Assembly: GCA_026398615.1 (NCBI GenBank)
Contig: JAPLSN010000026.1
Coordinates: 1 to 46,025, forward strand
DNA: 46,025 nt
Direction of reading: 5' to 3'
Source: Spirochaetota bacterium
GTDB lineage: Bacteria > Spirochaetota > Spirochaetia > Treponematales > UBA12059
The notes below the pieces were generated by a model. It made no database searches. It worked only from the letters and a program-made list of their open reading frames with translations, and was not told the origin of the DNA. Shown here piece after piece: positions 7,101 through 16,082 of the stretch. Every line of letters starts with the position of its first letter. Position 1 is the first letter of the stretch. Made by a program: the position numbers and the translations under genes.

Positions 7101-9899
7101 TCACCCCTGTCCGCCGTCGACGCCCGCACCGAGCACGCTGTCCGCGAGCGCCTTGAAGCTCTTGTCGTATTTTTCCGCTCCGTTGCCGGCGCTCCCGTCA
7201 ATCTGGTAGACGCCGTCGCGGAACACGATGAGCTCGTCGTCCGCCGGCCCCGGTTCATCGCCGAGAGGTATCGCGTCCTGGATCGAGTCCTCTCCGTCAT
7301 CGTCGAAGGCCACCAGGTCCTCGACGGGAGCGAGCCAGGCCGGGCTCCTCCTCCTGTCGAACGGGATGTAGGCTCCGACGACCTCGGAGGAATCCGCCAG
7401 GCCGACCATCTCGATGAGGCCTCCCTCGTCGACCGGGGCGAACGGCAGTTCCTCGATGTAGTCGATGATGCTCGGCGACAGGAGCACGATTGGGCCCGAG
7501 TCGTCGTCGGCGCGCTCGGGCGTCGCGCTCTCGGCCGGACTCGGCTCGGAGGCGAAGGAATGCGCCAACGCGGCGACGGCCGTCATGGCGTCGGCGATGC
7601 CCTGGTCCTGGTCGAACCCCGCGAGTTCCGACAGGTCCAGCGCACCCAGCACGATTTCGAATTCCACTTCGTCGAGCAGGTCGGTGAACTCCGAAGGGTA
7701 TCGCTCCGTCGGGCGGGTGAACACCCCGCGGAACTCGTCGTCCACAAAGGGAATCTCGCGTCTCGAACGGTCATCCGAGCCGTCCAGGAGCTCGTCCTTC
7801 ATGTCGGGCGCGCCATATTCGGGGAGTTCCTCGAGCGGGGCGAAATCCTCGCACGAGCCTGGGGATGGTTCGTCTTCAGCCGCGGCCAATTCCGGAATCC
7901 CCTCGACATCGTCGAAGGCGGGTTCCATATCCCCGAACTCCGACGACGCGTCGTCGAAAGCCTCCGCGGAATCGCCGGCTTCCATGGCCCCGGGGATATC
8001 CTCGATCCCCGCATCATCGGGAATCGCCATTCCGCCTTCGTCCATACCTGCCAGGCCGACCAGGTTCGGGTCCAGGATGCCTTCTTCCAAAGACAATCTG
8101 TACAAGTCGGCATTATCCAGGTCGTCGCCTTCCTCCCCGTCGGGACCATCCGGACCCTGTCCGTTGAGGACTTCGGTAAAGGGAAGGTCCTGGAGGGTGT
8201 TGTACTCAAGGAGCTCCTCGTCCCCGGACGGTTCGCGGGTTCCGGTCGTCGATTTGAATGATTCTTCGGAAAGATACGAAGCGATGTCGAGCGAACCCGT
8301 GAAGAGATCCCCGGACGCGTCCTCCAGGGCTTCCGCGGCGACCGGCGCTTCGTGCCCCGGTTCGGACCTTTCAACGGTAGTCATGACGTGTTCTTGTGCC
8401 ACGACTTCGGCCACTTCCTCCGCTTCGGTGATTTCCTCGACTTCGGCAGCTTCCTCCGCTTCGGTGATTTCCTCGACCTCGGCGACTTCTTCCGCCTCAG
8501 CCACTTCCTCCGCTTCGGCGACTTCCCCGACCTCGGTCAGTTCCTCAGCCTCGTCCACGGTTCCTGGCACCGTGAGGGCAGCGGCCGTTCCGGGAACCGG
8601 CTGGCGGTAGTCCGGCGCCGCTATGACAAGACCGCTCGCGAGGGCGCGCTTGAGCATGTCCTCGATGCGGGAAAGGTCGCCCTCCGCCGGAGCGACCCTG
8701 GCGCCGAGGATCCTGATGATCTCGTCCCAGCTCCTGTCGATGAGTTCGTCGATATCGCGTTCCCGGGTCTTCCTGACTTTACCGAGGCTCGCGCGGATTT
8801 CCTTCCGCACGTCCGCCTTCCTGGCGTCGAGTTCCGCCTTCCAGCGCACGAAATCGATATCGGACTTGCGGTCCAGGTACTGTTCGAGGACCGCGATCTG
8901 GAAACGCTTGATCCGTTCCGACACCACGGCCATCCCGTCCTGCCTGAGGTTGAGGAGCAGGAAGGTTATCAGGAAGGCCGTGATGAAGAAGGTGCCGAGG
9001 AGCACGTAGCGCATGACGGGAGGAAATTCGAACAGGGCCGATGGTTTCATGAGACCGACCGTCCCGATCGCGGCCTTCGCCGAGAAAAGTTCGAAGGTTC
9101 CGGACGCATCCGTTCCCCCGATCGACGTCGGACCGGATGCCGTTCCTTGTGCCCACGCGGCTTCGATCCCCCCGCCGATCGCCTTCAGGAGCGCGGGATC
9201 CTTCATCGCGAATACGGGAACGCCGAAAACCAGGCCGCGTCGATCCACCGGCAGGACGGTGTCCCCGACGATGACGACGCCGGAGCGGGTCAGGTGATCC
9301 CAGAGACCGGAGATGGAAAGGTAAAAAATCGCGGTACCGCGGGTATTCCCGCCGTCGTCCTCGAAGGGCAGGCGGACCAGGAGGGCTTCCCGGGTCAGGG
9401 AAACGTCCACGGCAGCGGTACCCGCCTTCCCCCGGGCTTCGATACCCGCGTACGCTTCGTCGCCGGGTTCGCCGTAGTTCCGGTAGACGATGCGGAGCGG
9501 CTCGCGGACGGCTATGTCGGAATCGAAGGTGCTGTAATGGATTCGCTTGCCGTCCGTGTCGACGATCCTGACGCCGGCCAGCCCGAACGTGGCCTGCTTC
9601 AGGAGTCCGAACGCTTCCTCGCGGGCATTGATCGTCTGCGAACTGTTGTTGGCGTTGAGGGCTTCGTGGACATAGGGCCGCGAGAGGATTCCGGAAAACC
9701 GGGAGGCGAGTACGGAAACCCAGGAATCGACTTCCTGGCCGATCGCCGACAGGGACGTTTCGGTGTTGGACACGATCCGCGGACGGAAAAACCTGGTTTC
9801 GATCACGTCGAACAGGCCCGAATACGCGAACGCGGCAAACCCGGCGAACAGGAGGACGCTGAGGAGGAGGCTCAAGGACGCTTTCTGTCCGGTCGTCAT
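7101..9899 (-). CDS. Large two-segment membrane protein with acidic repeat region
   Basis: A 932-residue protein with membrane segments at about 9-30 and 295-318. Between them lies a roughly 260-residue extracytoplasmic region resembling a Cache-type sensor (ETSLSAIGQEVDSWVSVLAS, then a repetitive beta/alpha pattern); the Cache call is tentative. After the second segment a basic helical stretch (about 325-400) leads into a very acidic, low-complexity cytoplasmic tail, including seven near-repeats of EVAEAE-type hexapeptides (about 455-500). There is no kinase, GGDEF or methyl-accepting motif. It heads the operon with the membrane protein, M23 and PEGA genes. GGAG lies 12 bases before the ATG. 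Confidence 0.75.
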   Translation of the reverse strand: MTTGQKASLSLLLSVLLFAGFAAFAYSGLFDVIETRFFRPRIVSNTETSLSAIGQEVDSWVSVLASRFSGILSRPYVHEALNANNSSQTINAREEAFGLLKQATFGLAGVRIVDTDGKRIHYSTFDSDIAVREPLRIVYRNYGEPGDEAYAGIEARGKAGTAAVDVSLTREALLVRLPFEDDGGNTRGTAIFYLSISGLWDHLTRSGVVIVGDTVLPVDRRGLVFGVPVFAMKDPALLKAIGGGIEAAWAQGTASGPTSIGGTDASGTFELFSAKAAIGTVGLMKPSALFEFPPVMRYVLLGTFFITAFLITFLLLNLRQDGMAVVSERIKRFQIAVLEQYLDRKSDIDFVRWKAELDARKADVRKEIRASLGKVRKTRERDIDELIDRSWDEIIRILGARVAPAEGDLSRIEDMLKRALASGLVIAAPDYRQPVPGTAAALTVPGTVDEAEELTEVGEVAEAEEVAEAEEVAEVEEITEAEEAAEVEEITEAEEVAEVVAQEHVMTTVERSEPGHEAPVAAEALEDASGDLFTGSLDIASYLSEESFKSTTGTREPSGDEELLEYNTLQDLPFTEVLNGQGPDGPDGEEGDDLDNADLYRLSLEEGILDPNLVGLAGMDEGGMAIPDDAGIEDIPGAMEAGDSAEAFDDASSEFGDMEPAFDDVEGIPELAAAEDEPSPGSCEDFAPLEELPEYGAPDMKDELLDGSDDRSRREIPFVDDEFRGVFTRPTERYPSEFTDLLDEVEFEIVLGALDLSELAGFDQDQGIADAMTAVAALAHSFASEPSPAESATPERADDDSGPIVLLSPSIIDYIEELPFAPVDEGGLIEMVGLADSSEVVGAYIPFDRRRSPAWLAPVEDLVAFDDDGEDSIQDAIPLGDEPGPADDELIVFRDGVYQIDGSAGNGAEKYDKSFKALADSVLGAGVDGGQG
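8405..8535 (-). repeat. 18-bp coding tandem repeat (acidic hexapeptides)
   Basis: About seven degenerate 18-bp units in the large membrane protein gene encode hexapeptides of the form E-V/I-A/T-E-A/V-E. Units differ mainly at third positions and by Val/Ile and Ala/Thr swaps. Copy number may vary between strains. Confidence 0.75.
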
Positions 9900-10018
9900 C
9901 GTTCTATGTTTCTCCAGTCCGCGGCGCGGAACACGCCTTATTGCATTATCGGCGCCCTCCCGGGGCGAATTGAGGCTGGGCAGCCGGGAAATACGCTTCC
10001 TGGCGCCCGTTCCCGGGA

Positions 10019-10048
10019 TTTACTATTCCTTCCGTCTGCCACTATACT
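10019..10048 (+). promoter_or_regulatory. Putative promoter of the purine nucleoside phosphorylase gene
   Basis: TTTACT (10019-10024), an 18-bp spacer and TATACT (10043-10048), about 80 bp before the ATG at 10129. Confidence 0.4.
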
Positions 10049-10068
10049 CTATTCCGGCCGCTTGGCAA
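10041..10068 (-). promoter_or_regulatory. Putative divergent promoter of the envelope operon
   Basis: On the minus strand TTGCCA (10068-10063), a 16-bp spacer and TATAGT (10046-10041). It overlaps the opposite-strand -10 element, so the two divergent units may compete for polymerase. The leader to the ATG at 9899 would be about 135 nt. Confidence 0.4.
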
Positions 10069-10128
10069 AACCGGCCGACCGAGGCGATGCCCGCATCCGA
10101 CACGACGGGCTGTCAGGGGGATACGAAC

Positions 10129-10956
10129 ATGAAAACCGGTTTCGCAGATCGAGTCAAGAAAGCGGCCGCCGCGATCCCGACCGGTTTCAGGCCGGAAACG
10201 GCCGTCATTCTCGGTTCGGGCTTGTCCGGGATCGTCGATGGCTTGGGATACCATGAAATTTCCTACGCCCAGATCCCCGAGTTCCCCAAACCCACCGTGG
10301 CCGGCCACAAGGGCGTGCTCTGCCTCTCCGGGAAAAATGCCATCATGGCGGGCCGTTTCCATTATTACGAAGGCTTTTCGATGGACGACGTGGTGCTTCC
10401 CGTCTTCGTGCTCAGGGAACTCGGCGTGAAGAACCTCATCCTCACCAATGCGGCGGGCGGAATCAATCCCCGTTTCAACCCGGGCGATCTCGTCCTCATC
10501 GTGGACCACATCAACATGCTCGGCACCAATCCCTTCATCGGGCCCAATCCGGCGGGGGCTGACGGTCTCCCCCTGGGCGACCGCTTCTTCGACATGAGCG
10601 ACGTATACTCGAGGGACTTGCGCGCCATAGCCTGGTCCTGCGCCAAGGTCCCGCCGAAGGAAGGCGTTTACGCGGCCATGACCGGCCCCTCCTACGAAAC
10701 CCCGGCCGAGGTCCGGATGCTCAAGGCGATGGGAGCCGACCTCGTCGGGATGTCCACGGTACCGGAAGCCATCACGGCCCGCTACCTCGGGATGCGGGTG
10801 CTCGGCATTTCCTGCGTCACCAACATGGCCGCCGGCATCGGCACAACCCCGCTCGACCATGCGGAAGTCGTGGGCGTGGGCAAGAGGGTGGAAACCGAGC
10901 TCAAGCAGCTCATTTTCGGCGTGCTCTCCCGGCTGGAAATCCAGGGCGGAGCCTGA
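10129..10956 (+). CDS. punA: Purine nucleoside phosphorylase
   Basis: A 275-residue enzyme of the trimeric PNP-I family that splits purine (deoxy)nucleosides with phosphate in purine salvage. The signature is intact: ILGSGLSG (phosphate loop), GRFHYYEG, LTNAAGGIN, MTGPSYETPAEVRM, MSTVPEA and the base-binding VTNMAAG. Length is normal. The ATG at 10129 follows AGGGGG with about ten bases spacing. The helicase gene starts 73 bp downstream. The family could also include MTAP-like enzymes, but MSTVPE and VTN fit PNP. Confidence 0.9.
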   Translation: MKTGFADRVKKAAAAIPTGFRPETAVILGSGLSGIVDGLGYHEISYAQIPEFPKPTVAGHKGVLCLSGKNAIMAGRFHYYEGFSMDDVVLPVFVLRELGVKNLILTNAAGGINPRFNPGDLVLIVDHINMLGTNPFIGPNPAGADGLPLGDRFFDMSDVYSRDLRAIAWSCAKVPPKEGVYAAMTGPSYETPAEVRMLKAMGADLVGMSTVPEAITARYLGMRVLGISCVTNMAAGIGTTPLDHAEVVGVGKRVETELKQLIFGVLSRLEIQGGA

Positions 10957-11029
10957 ACGGCCGCGTTCGCAACCCGGCGATTCCCCATCGTTCCATGAAA
11001 CCCCGCAGACCCGAACGGAAGCCATCCTC

Positions 11030-13531
11030 ATGAGGGCTTCCGCGCGATTTACGCCCGAAGCGGCGGAAACGTACCGCCGCGCCATCGCCGACGCCCGAGG
11101 CAACGAAGTCTTCGCCTCGGGCAAGCTCGACGAAGAAGGCCTCGTTTCGGAAATCGTCGTGGCCGCCCGGGGCCACCGTTCCGCGGTGCCCGCCCTGGCC
11201 TCGTACGTCGACCGCGGTGACGTCCTCATCCACAACCACCCCTCCGGTTCCCTCGAACCGAGCGACGCCGACCTAGGGGTCGCGTCTCTGGCCGGCGACA
11301 AGGGCGCGGGCAGCTACATCGTCGACAACGAGGTCCGCGAAGTCTATGTCGTCGCGGAGCCGGCACGCAGGAAGGCGCTGCGGGCACTGGACGCGGACGA
11401 GATCGCAGGGGTCCTCGAAACCGGCGGCAAGCTCGCCTCGAGGCTTCCGGATTACGAACCCAGGGCCAGCCAGATCGACCTGACGCGCCGCATCGCCGTG
11501 GCGTTCAACGAGGGCTTCGTGCTGGCCGCGGAAGCGGGCACGGGGGTCGGCAAATCCTTCGCCTACCTCCTGCCCGCCTTCGCCTGGGCCGCGAGGAACA
11601 AGGAACGGGTGGTCGTATCCACCGCGACGATCAATCTCCAGCGCCAGCTCGTCGACAAGGACATCCCGGTCGTCGCCGCCCTCTTCAGGAATCCGCCGAA
11701 GGCCGTGCTCGTGAAGGGTCGCGGCAACTACCTGTGCTGGACGCGCATGACCGAAGCCCTCGACGAGGAAGGGCTGTTCGCCACGGAGGACCACCCGCTC
11801 AGGCGCATCGCGTCCTGGGCGGAAAAGAGTTCCTCCGGGGACCGCGCCGACCTCTCCTTCTGGCCGGAGGACGGAGCCTGGGGAAGGGTCTGCTCCGAGG
11901 CCGACGCCTGCCTCGGCCTGCGTTGCGCGTACCGCGAACGATGTTTCGTCCTCAGGATGAAGCGCGAAGCCTCCGACGCGGACCTCATCGTCGCCAACCA
12001 CCACATCCTGTTCTCGGACCTGGCCGCGAGGATGGATGGGGCCGGCTACGAGGGCACCGCGGTCCTCCCTCCCTTCACATCCCTCATCTTCGACGAAGCC
12101 CATTCCATCGAGGCGAGCGCCACCGATTTCTTCTCCCGCGAACTCACCCGCTTCCAGGTGCTCAAGCAGCTTTCAAGCCTCTACCGCACCCGCAGGGACC
12201 GCACGTTCGGCCTCCTGCCGCGGCTGCAGAACGTCTCGGGCATACCGGGCGAACTCTGGAGCAAGATCCCCGGTGCCATCGCGGCGGCGCGCGACGCCGT
12301 CGAGCTCTTGGACGTCCGCGCCCTCCCGCTGTTCGGCAGGGAGAGCGGGATCAGGGTGACGGAGCGGACCGGCGCCCTGGATGCCGGGGTCTTCGAACCG
12401 CTCGCGGCCATTGAAAAAGCCCTCGTAACCCTAGTCCAGATCCTCAAGGACGCCCTGGAGGGCATGCCCGACGGCGCGCAGGAAGACCCGACCGTCTACG
12501 AAGCCAGGCTCGCCCTCAGGCGGCTCGCCGATTCTGGCGGCGTCTGCGCGTCCTTCCGCGGCTTTTCCGACGACCCCGACCGCGTCTACTGGATCGAGCG
12601 GGGTCGGACTTCGTCAGGCGACCAGTTCGTCCGCGTGGTCATCACGCCCCTCGACATTTCCGGGCTCATGCACGAATCGGTATTCGGGCGTTTCAGGACC
12701 GTCGTCTGCGTTTCCGCCACCCTCGCCGTCGCGGGCGGTTTCGGTTTCTGGAAAAATCGCGTGGGCCTAGGCTTCACCGGGATCGACGCGCCAAGGGACG
12801 ATGACGGACCCGGCGCGTTCGCGGACGGCACGGGCGACGGGCTGCGGGTGGAAACGGGCATCTACCCCTCGCCCTTCCCCTATGACAGGAACGTGCTCCT
12901 CGCCCTGGCATCCGACGCGCCCTTCCCCGATTCCCCGGACTGGCAGGATTACATCAACGGCTCGGTTCAGGCGACGCTCCGGGCGTCGAAGGGCCACGCC
13001 CTCGTCCTGTTCACCTCGTACGACTCGCTCAGGAAGGCCTTCGACGCCGCCAAACCCGGCCTCGACGCGATGGGCATCACGGCGCTCCGGCAAGGCGACA
13101 ACGAACGCTCGAAGCTCCTCGACGCATTCAAGACGGACAGCGCGAGCGTCCTTTTCGCCACGGATTCCTTCTGGGAGGGCGTCGACGCCCCCGGCGACAC
13201 CCTCCAGGTCGTGATCATCTGCAAGCTGCCCTTCCGCGTGCCCACCGACCCGGTCCAGAAAGCCAGGGCCGAGGCCGTCGAGCGTCGCGGCGGCAACGCG
13301 TTCATGGACCTCTCGCTGCCCGAAGCCGTCATCCGGTTCAAGCAGGGATTCGGCCGCCTCATCCGGCACTCCGAGGACCGGGGCGCCGTGGTCGTGCTGG
13401 ACGGCAGGATCCTCAGGAAACAGTATGGCCGGCTATTCATCTCGTCCCTGCCCGAGTGCGGAACCATGCAGGGCGGGACGGCCGAGATCGCGGAAGCGGT
13501 CGGGAACTTCCTCGGTCGAAGCGGGGCGTGA
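11030..13531 (+). CDS. JAB/RadC-like domain fused to a DinG/XPD-type helicase
   Basis: An 833-residue protein. Residues about 1-110 form a JAB (Mov34/RadC-like) domain with the metal motif H68-x-H70-P-S-G and D81 at the expected HxHx10D spacing. From about 145 follows an XPD/DinG superfamily-2 helicase: Walker A EAGTGVGKS (168-176), iron-sulphur cysteines probably C236, C294, C299 and C305 (C288 also nearby), the DEAH box at 355-358, VCVSATLA, SFWEGVDAPG, and QGFGRLIR as motif VI. The helicase should be a 5'-3' DNA helicase acting on damaged or structured DNA. The JAB domain could be a peptidase or a non-catalytic module. GGAAG lies about ten bases before the ATG. Confidence 0.87.
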   Translation: MRASARFTPEAAETYRRAIADARGNEVFASGKLDEEGLVSEIVVAARGHRSAVPALASYVDRGDVLIHNHPSGSLEPSDADLGVASLAGDKGAGSYIVDNEVREVYVVAEPARRKALRALDADEIAGVLETGGKLASRLPDYEPRASQIDLTRRIAVAFNEGFVLAAEAGTGVGKSFAYLLPAFAWAARNKERVVVSTATINLQRQLVDKDIPVVAALFRNPPKAVLVKGRGNYLCWTRMTEALDEEGLFATEDHPLRRIASWAEKSSSGDRADLSFWPEDGAWGRVCSEADACLGLRCAYRERCFVLRMKREASDADLIVANHHILFSDLAARMDGAGYEGTAVLPPFTSLIFDEAHSIEASATDFFSRELTRFQVLKQLSSLYRTRRDRTFGLLPRLQNVSGIPGELWSKIPGAIAAARDAVELLDVRALPLFGRESGIRVTERTGALDAGVFEPLAAIEKALVTLVQILKDALEGMPDGAQEDPTVYEARLALRRLADSGGVCASFRGFSDDPDRVYWIERGRTSSGDQFVRVVITPLDISGLMHESVFGRFRTVVCVSATLAVAGGFGFWKNRVGLGFTGIDAPRDDDGPGAFADGTGDGLRVETGIYPSPFPYDRNVLLALASDAPFPDSPDWQDYINGSVQATLRASKGHALVLFTSYDSLRKAFDAAKPGLDAMGITALRQGDNERSKLLDAFKTDSASVLFATDSFWEGVDAPGDTLQVVIICKLPFRVPTDPVQKARAEAVERRGGNAFMDLSLPEAVIRFKQGFGRLIRHSEDRGAVVVLDGRILRKQYGRLFISSLPECGTMQGGTAEIAEAVGNFLGRSGA

Positions 13532-13561
13532 TCCGGCTTCCCCAGGGACTCACGTCCCGTG

Positions 13562-13567
13562 TATACT
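13562..13567 (+). promoter_or_regulatory. -10 element immediately before the manA remnant
   Basis: TATACT ends seven bases before the ATG at 13575 and there is no Shine-Dalgarno, suggesting a leaderless transcript. The -35 region is poor. Confidence 0.4.
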
Positions 13568-13574
13568 CGCGCCG

Positions 13575-14086
13575 ATGCGGGTATATCCTCTCGGAAACGT
13601 CATGAAGCACTGTCCCTGGGGGGGTGCGGAAGCGATTCTTTCCCTCCTCGGCTTGTCCAATCCCGGGCGAAAGCCCTTCGCCGAACTGTGGCTGGGCGCC
13701 CGCCGGAATTCGCCGAGCCTCATGACGGTCTGCGGCGGGCGCATGCGCCTAGACGAGCACGCGGCCGCCGATCCTTCGGGTGTGCTGGGGAACCTGCCCC
13801 CGGCGAAATGGCGGTCGCCATGGACCGTCTCGAACTCCCGTGCGGATTCAGTCCGATCGAGCGGATCATCGACAACATGAAAGCCGTCCTCCCCGAGGGA
13901 TGTCTTTCGCATCTCGCGCGCCTCGAACGCCTGCGGGACAGGGCTGAACTCGCCGCCCCGGACGGCCGAATCGCGCTGCCCAAGGGAGTTTCGGTCTTCG
14001 TCGACGCCGTCGCCGTCGCCGGACCATATTCCATCGGAGGGAGCGCGGTCCTCTGCCGCGCGGGACCGGGGTACGGCGCGGCATGA
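13575..14086 (+). pseudogene. manA: Mannose-6-phosphate isomerase remnant (frameshifted, internally deleted)
   Basis: The first 70 or so codons read as the start of a type I phosphomannose isomerase: VYPLGNVMKHCPWGG, then AELWLGARRNSPS and LDEHAAADPSGVLG. The frame then fails near 13790 and runs to a stop at 13880. A second frame carries a plausible tail up to 14086, including GVSVFVDAVAVAGPYSIGGS and LCRAGPG, which resembles the cupin end of these enzymes. Intact enzymes are about 300-400 residues; the zinc-binding middle is absent. Its final stop overlaps the YaiI-family start. I consider it dead. Confidence 0.65.
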
Positions 14087-14556
14087 CCGTCTGGGCGGAC
14101 GCCGATTCGCTGCCGAGGGGCGTCAGGGACAGGATCGCGCGGCGCGTGGCTCGCGAACGGGAACGGCGGCAGGATGGCTCCATCCACGCCGTGTTCGCGT
14201 CCAACCGTCCGATCCCCTTCGACGCGTTCGACGGCTCCACGGGCGTCGTCGTGGAAGCGCCGTCGACCGCGGACGACCTTATCGCGGAGCGTGCCGTTCC
14301 CGGCGACCTCGTCGTCACGCGCGACATCCCGCTCGCGGAGCGGGTCATCGCGCGGGGCGTCGCCGCCATCAACGACCGCGGGGATTCATGGACCCCGGAT
14401 ACCGTGCGCGAACGCAGATCGCTCCGGGATTTCATGGAAAAAGCCCGCGCGCTCGGCACGGCCGCGCCCGTCGGCAACAGGAGCTACGGCCCGGCGGAAG
14501 AACGCGCCTTCGCCAACGCCTTCGACCGGGTCTTATCCCGTCTCCTCGGCGCCTGA
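14083..14556 (+). CDS. YaiI/YqxD family protein (UPF0178, DUF188)
   Basis: A 157-residue protein with the family landmarks: ADADSLP near the N terminus, ADDLIAERAVPGDLVVTRDIPLAERVI in the centre (the D-D-P pattern of a PIN-like fold) and FMEKARALG near the end. The biochemical function of the family is not established. The start overlaps the last stop of the manA remnant (ATGA). Confidence 0.85.
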   Translation: MTVWADADSLPRGVRDRIARRVARERERRQDGSIHAVFASNRPIPFDAFDGSTGVVVEAPSTADDLIAERAVPGDLVVTRDIPLAERVIARGVAAINDRGDSWTPDTVRERRSLRDFMEKARALGTAAPVGNRSYGPAEERAFANAFDRVLSRLLGA

Positions 14557-14561
14557 AGCGA

Positions 14562-16061
14562 TCACGGATCCGCGGCCGTCTCGGAATCGGACGCCACGCA
14601 CCAGACGACGGGCGCTCCTTTCACGAATTCCGAAACCACCCTCGAAACGTCCGCGGCCGAGGCGGCCCGTATCGCGTCGAGCCGCCTGAACCAGCGGAGC
14701 CTGTCCTCCGGCTCCCGCAGGGCAAGGGCGAACGCGATGGACGCCGGGCTCCGACCTTCCTCCCAGTATCCGGTCGACAGGCGCGAGCGGTATGCCTCGA
14801 GAACCCCGGCAAGCGGCCCGTACCGTGAATCGGACGAAGGCGCACCCGGAGAGCCAAGGGCTTTTCCCGAAGCGAGCAGGTCGATGGCTTCCCCGACGGC
14901 CGCCCGGACGGCCACGGGATCAGGGGCGCCGGTCACGGCGATGCCCGCGTGGCTGCCCGGTTCGTACTCGACCCGTATGGAATAGCAGAGTCCGGACCGG
15001 GAACGGACGAGGTCGAAGAGCAGGTCGTCGAGTACGGAAAGCGCCAGTTCGAACACCGCCGAATCCACCGTGTCGGCCGGCGGAGCCTGGATGGCCGCAT
15101 ACAGGCACGAGAGGCCTGAGGAATCGCCGGGCACGGAGACGGTCGCGGAAGCGAAAGCCACTGCATCCGGGGATGCGTCGACCGCGGCGCGACCCGAGGC
15201 CGGCAGTTTGCCGACGGTTTCCGAAAGCGCCGCGGCCACGGCCACGGGATCGACATCCCCCGCAACGGTCAGCACGAGCCTGTCGGCCGTCATGCGCCCG
15301 GCATGGTACGCCCTGGTTCCGGCGGGGCCGGCTTCCAGAATCACGGCAGCCACGGCGCGCGGGTCGCCGAGGATGGCATGCCGCCTTCCCGTCGTTCCGG
15401 TGCCGAAGGCTGCTGACAGCGCCGCGGATCTTGCCCGGCCGAGGGGCGTCCCCGCTGCTTCGCCGAAGCGTGCGGCGACCGAAGCCCCGGCCCGACGGAA
15501 GGTTTCCGCGTCAAAAGCGGGAGCAGCCAACGCATTCCCGAAAATCCCGAGAAGGGCGGGCAGGTTCTTCGAAGGCGCCTTGAGCTCGAGGGCGGCAGAG
15601 AAAGGTTGCAACGACCACCCAAGGCTCGCCGAGGCGCCATGGAGGGTGGACCTGACGACGGAGTCGGGGAAAGCCGACGAGGCTATCGAGGCGGAACAGA
15701 GGACGAGCGCGTCGAGAACCGGGTCGGATTCCCGATCCGCGAGGAATGTCGCCCGGACGCAGACCGTCGTCGAACCCGGCATCTTCATGACGACGAGGGG
15801 TACGCCGTTGGGGAACATGGTTTCGCTCAGATTCGCGAGCCGCGCCGACGTGTAGGAGCCCGGAGCGACGGACGACAGTAGCTTCGGGACGGACACCGTT
15901 TCAGGAACGCCCGCGACCGCCTGGGCAGTCCCGGCGGTTCCCGCAGCGGGAGCGGAATCGGCTTCGGTTTGACCGACCCGCCGGGCGGAAGGCATCGACG
16001 GACAGGCCATGAATACGGACGAAGCGATCGCGAGGAACAGGACCGGGACGGCATGCTTCAT
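14562..16061 (-). CDS. M16-like lipoprotein lacking the zinc motif
   Basis: A 499-residue protein with a lipoprotein signal (hydrophobic stretch ending FMAC, lipobox cysteine about 20) and a Ser/Ala/Pro-rich linker. The body follows the M16 fold: VPLVVMKMPGSTTVCVRATFLA, LTVAGDVDPVAVAAAL, and the C-terminal RSRSGLCYSI pattern that positions substrate. No HxxEH is present, so it should be the non-catalytic half of a two-subunit M16 peptidase. The catalytic half is the gene 21 bp upstream in the same operon. GGGGGT precedes the ATG. Confidence 0.8.
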   Translation of the reverse strand: MKHAVPVLFLAIASSVFMACPSMPSARRVGQTEADSAPAAGTAGTAQAVAGVPETVSVPKLLSSVAPGSYTSARLANLSETMFPNGVPLVVMKMPGSTTVCVRATFLADRESDPVLDALVLCSASIASSAFPDSVVRSTLHGASASLGWSLQPFSAALELKAPSKNLPALLGIFGNALAAPAFDAETFRRAGASVAARFGEAAGTPLGRARSAALSAAFGTGTTGRRHAILGDPRAVAAVILEAGPAGTRAYHAGRMTADRLVLTVAGDVDPVAVAAALSETVGKLPASGRAAVDASPDAVAFASATVSVPGDSSGLSCLYAAIQAPPADTVDSAVFELALSVLDDLLFDLVRSRSGLCYSIRVEYEPGSHAGIAVTGAPDPVAVRAAVGEAIDLLASGKALGSPGAPSSDSRYGPLAGVLEAYRSRLSTGYWEEGRSPASIAFALALREPEDRLRWFRRLDAIRAASAADVSRVVSEFVKGAPVVWCVASDSETAADP

Positions 16062-16082
16062 CTCATCGACCCCCGTGGCCGA

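Noticed and set aside
8405-8535. Possible CRISPR-like array from regular 18-bp units
   Set aside because: Units are in-frame coding repeats without spacers.
8352-10256. 634-codon plus-strand frame opposite the large membrane protein
   Set aside because: Antisense shadow; its repeats mirror the acidic repeats of the real gene.
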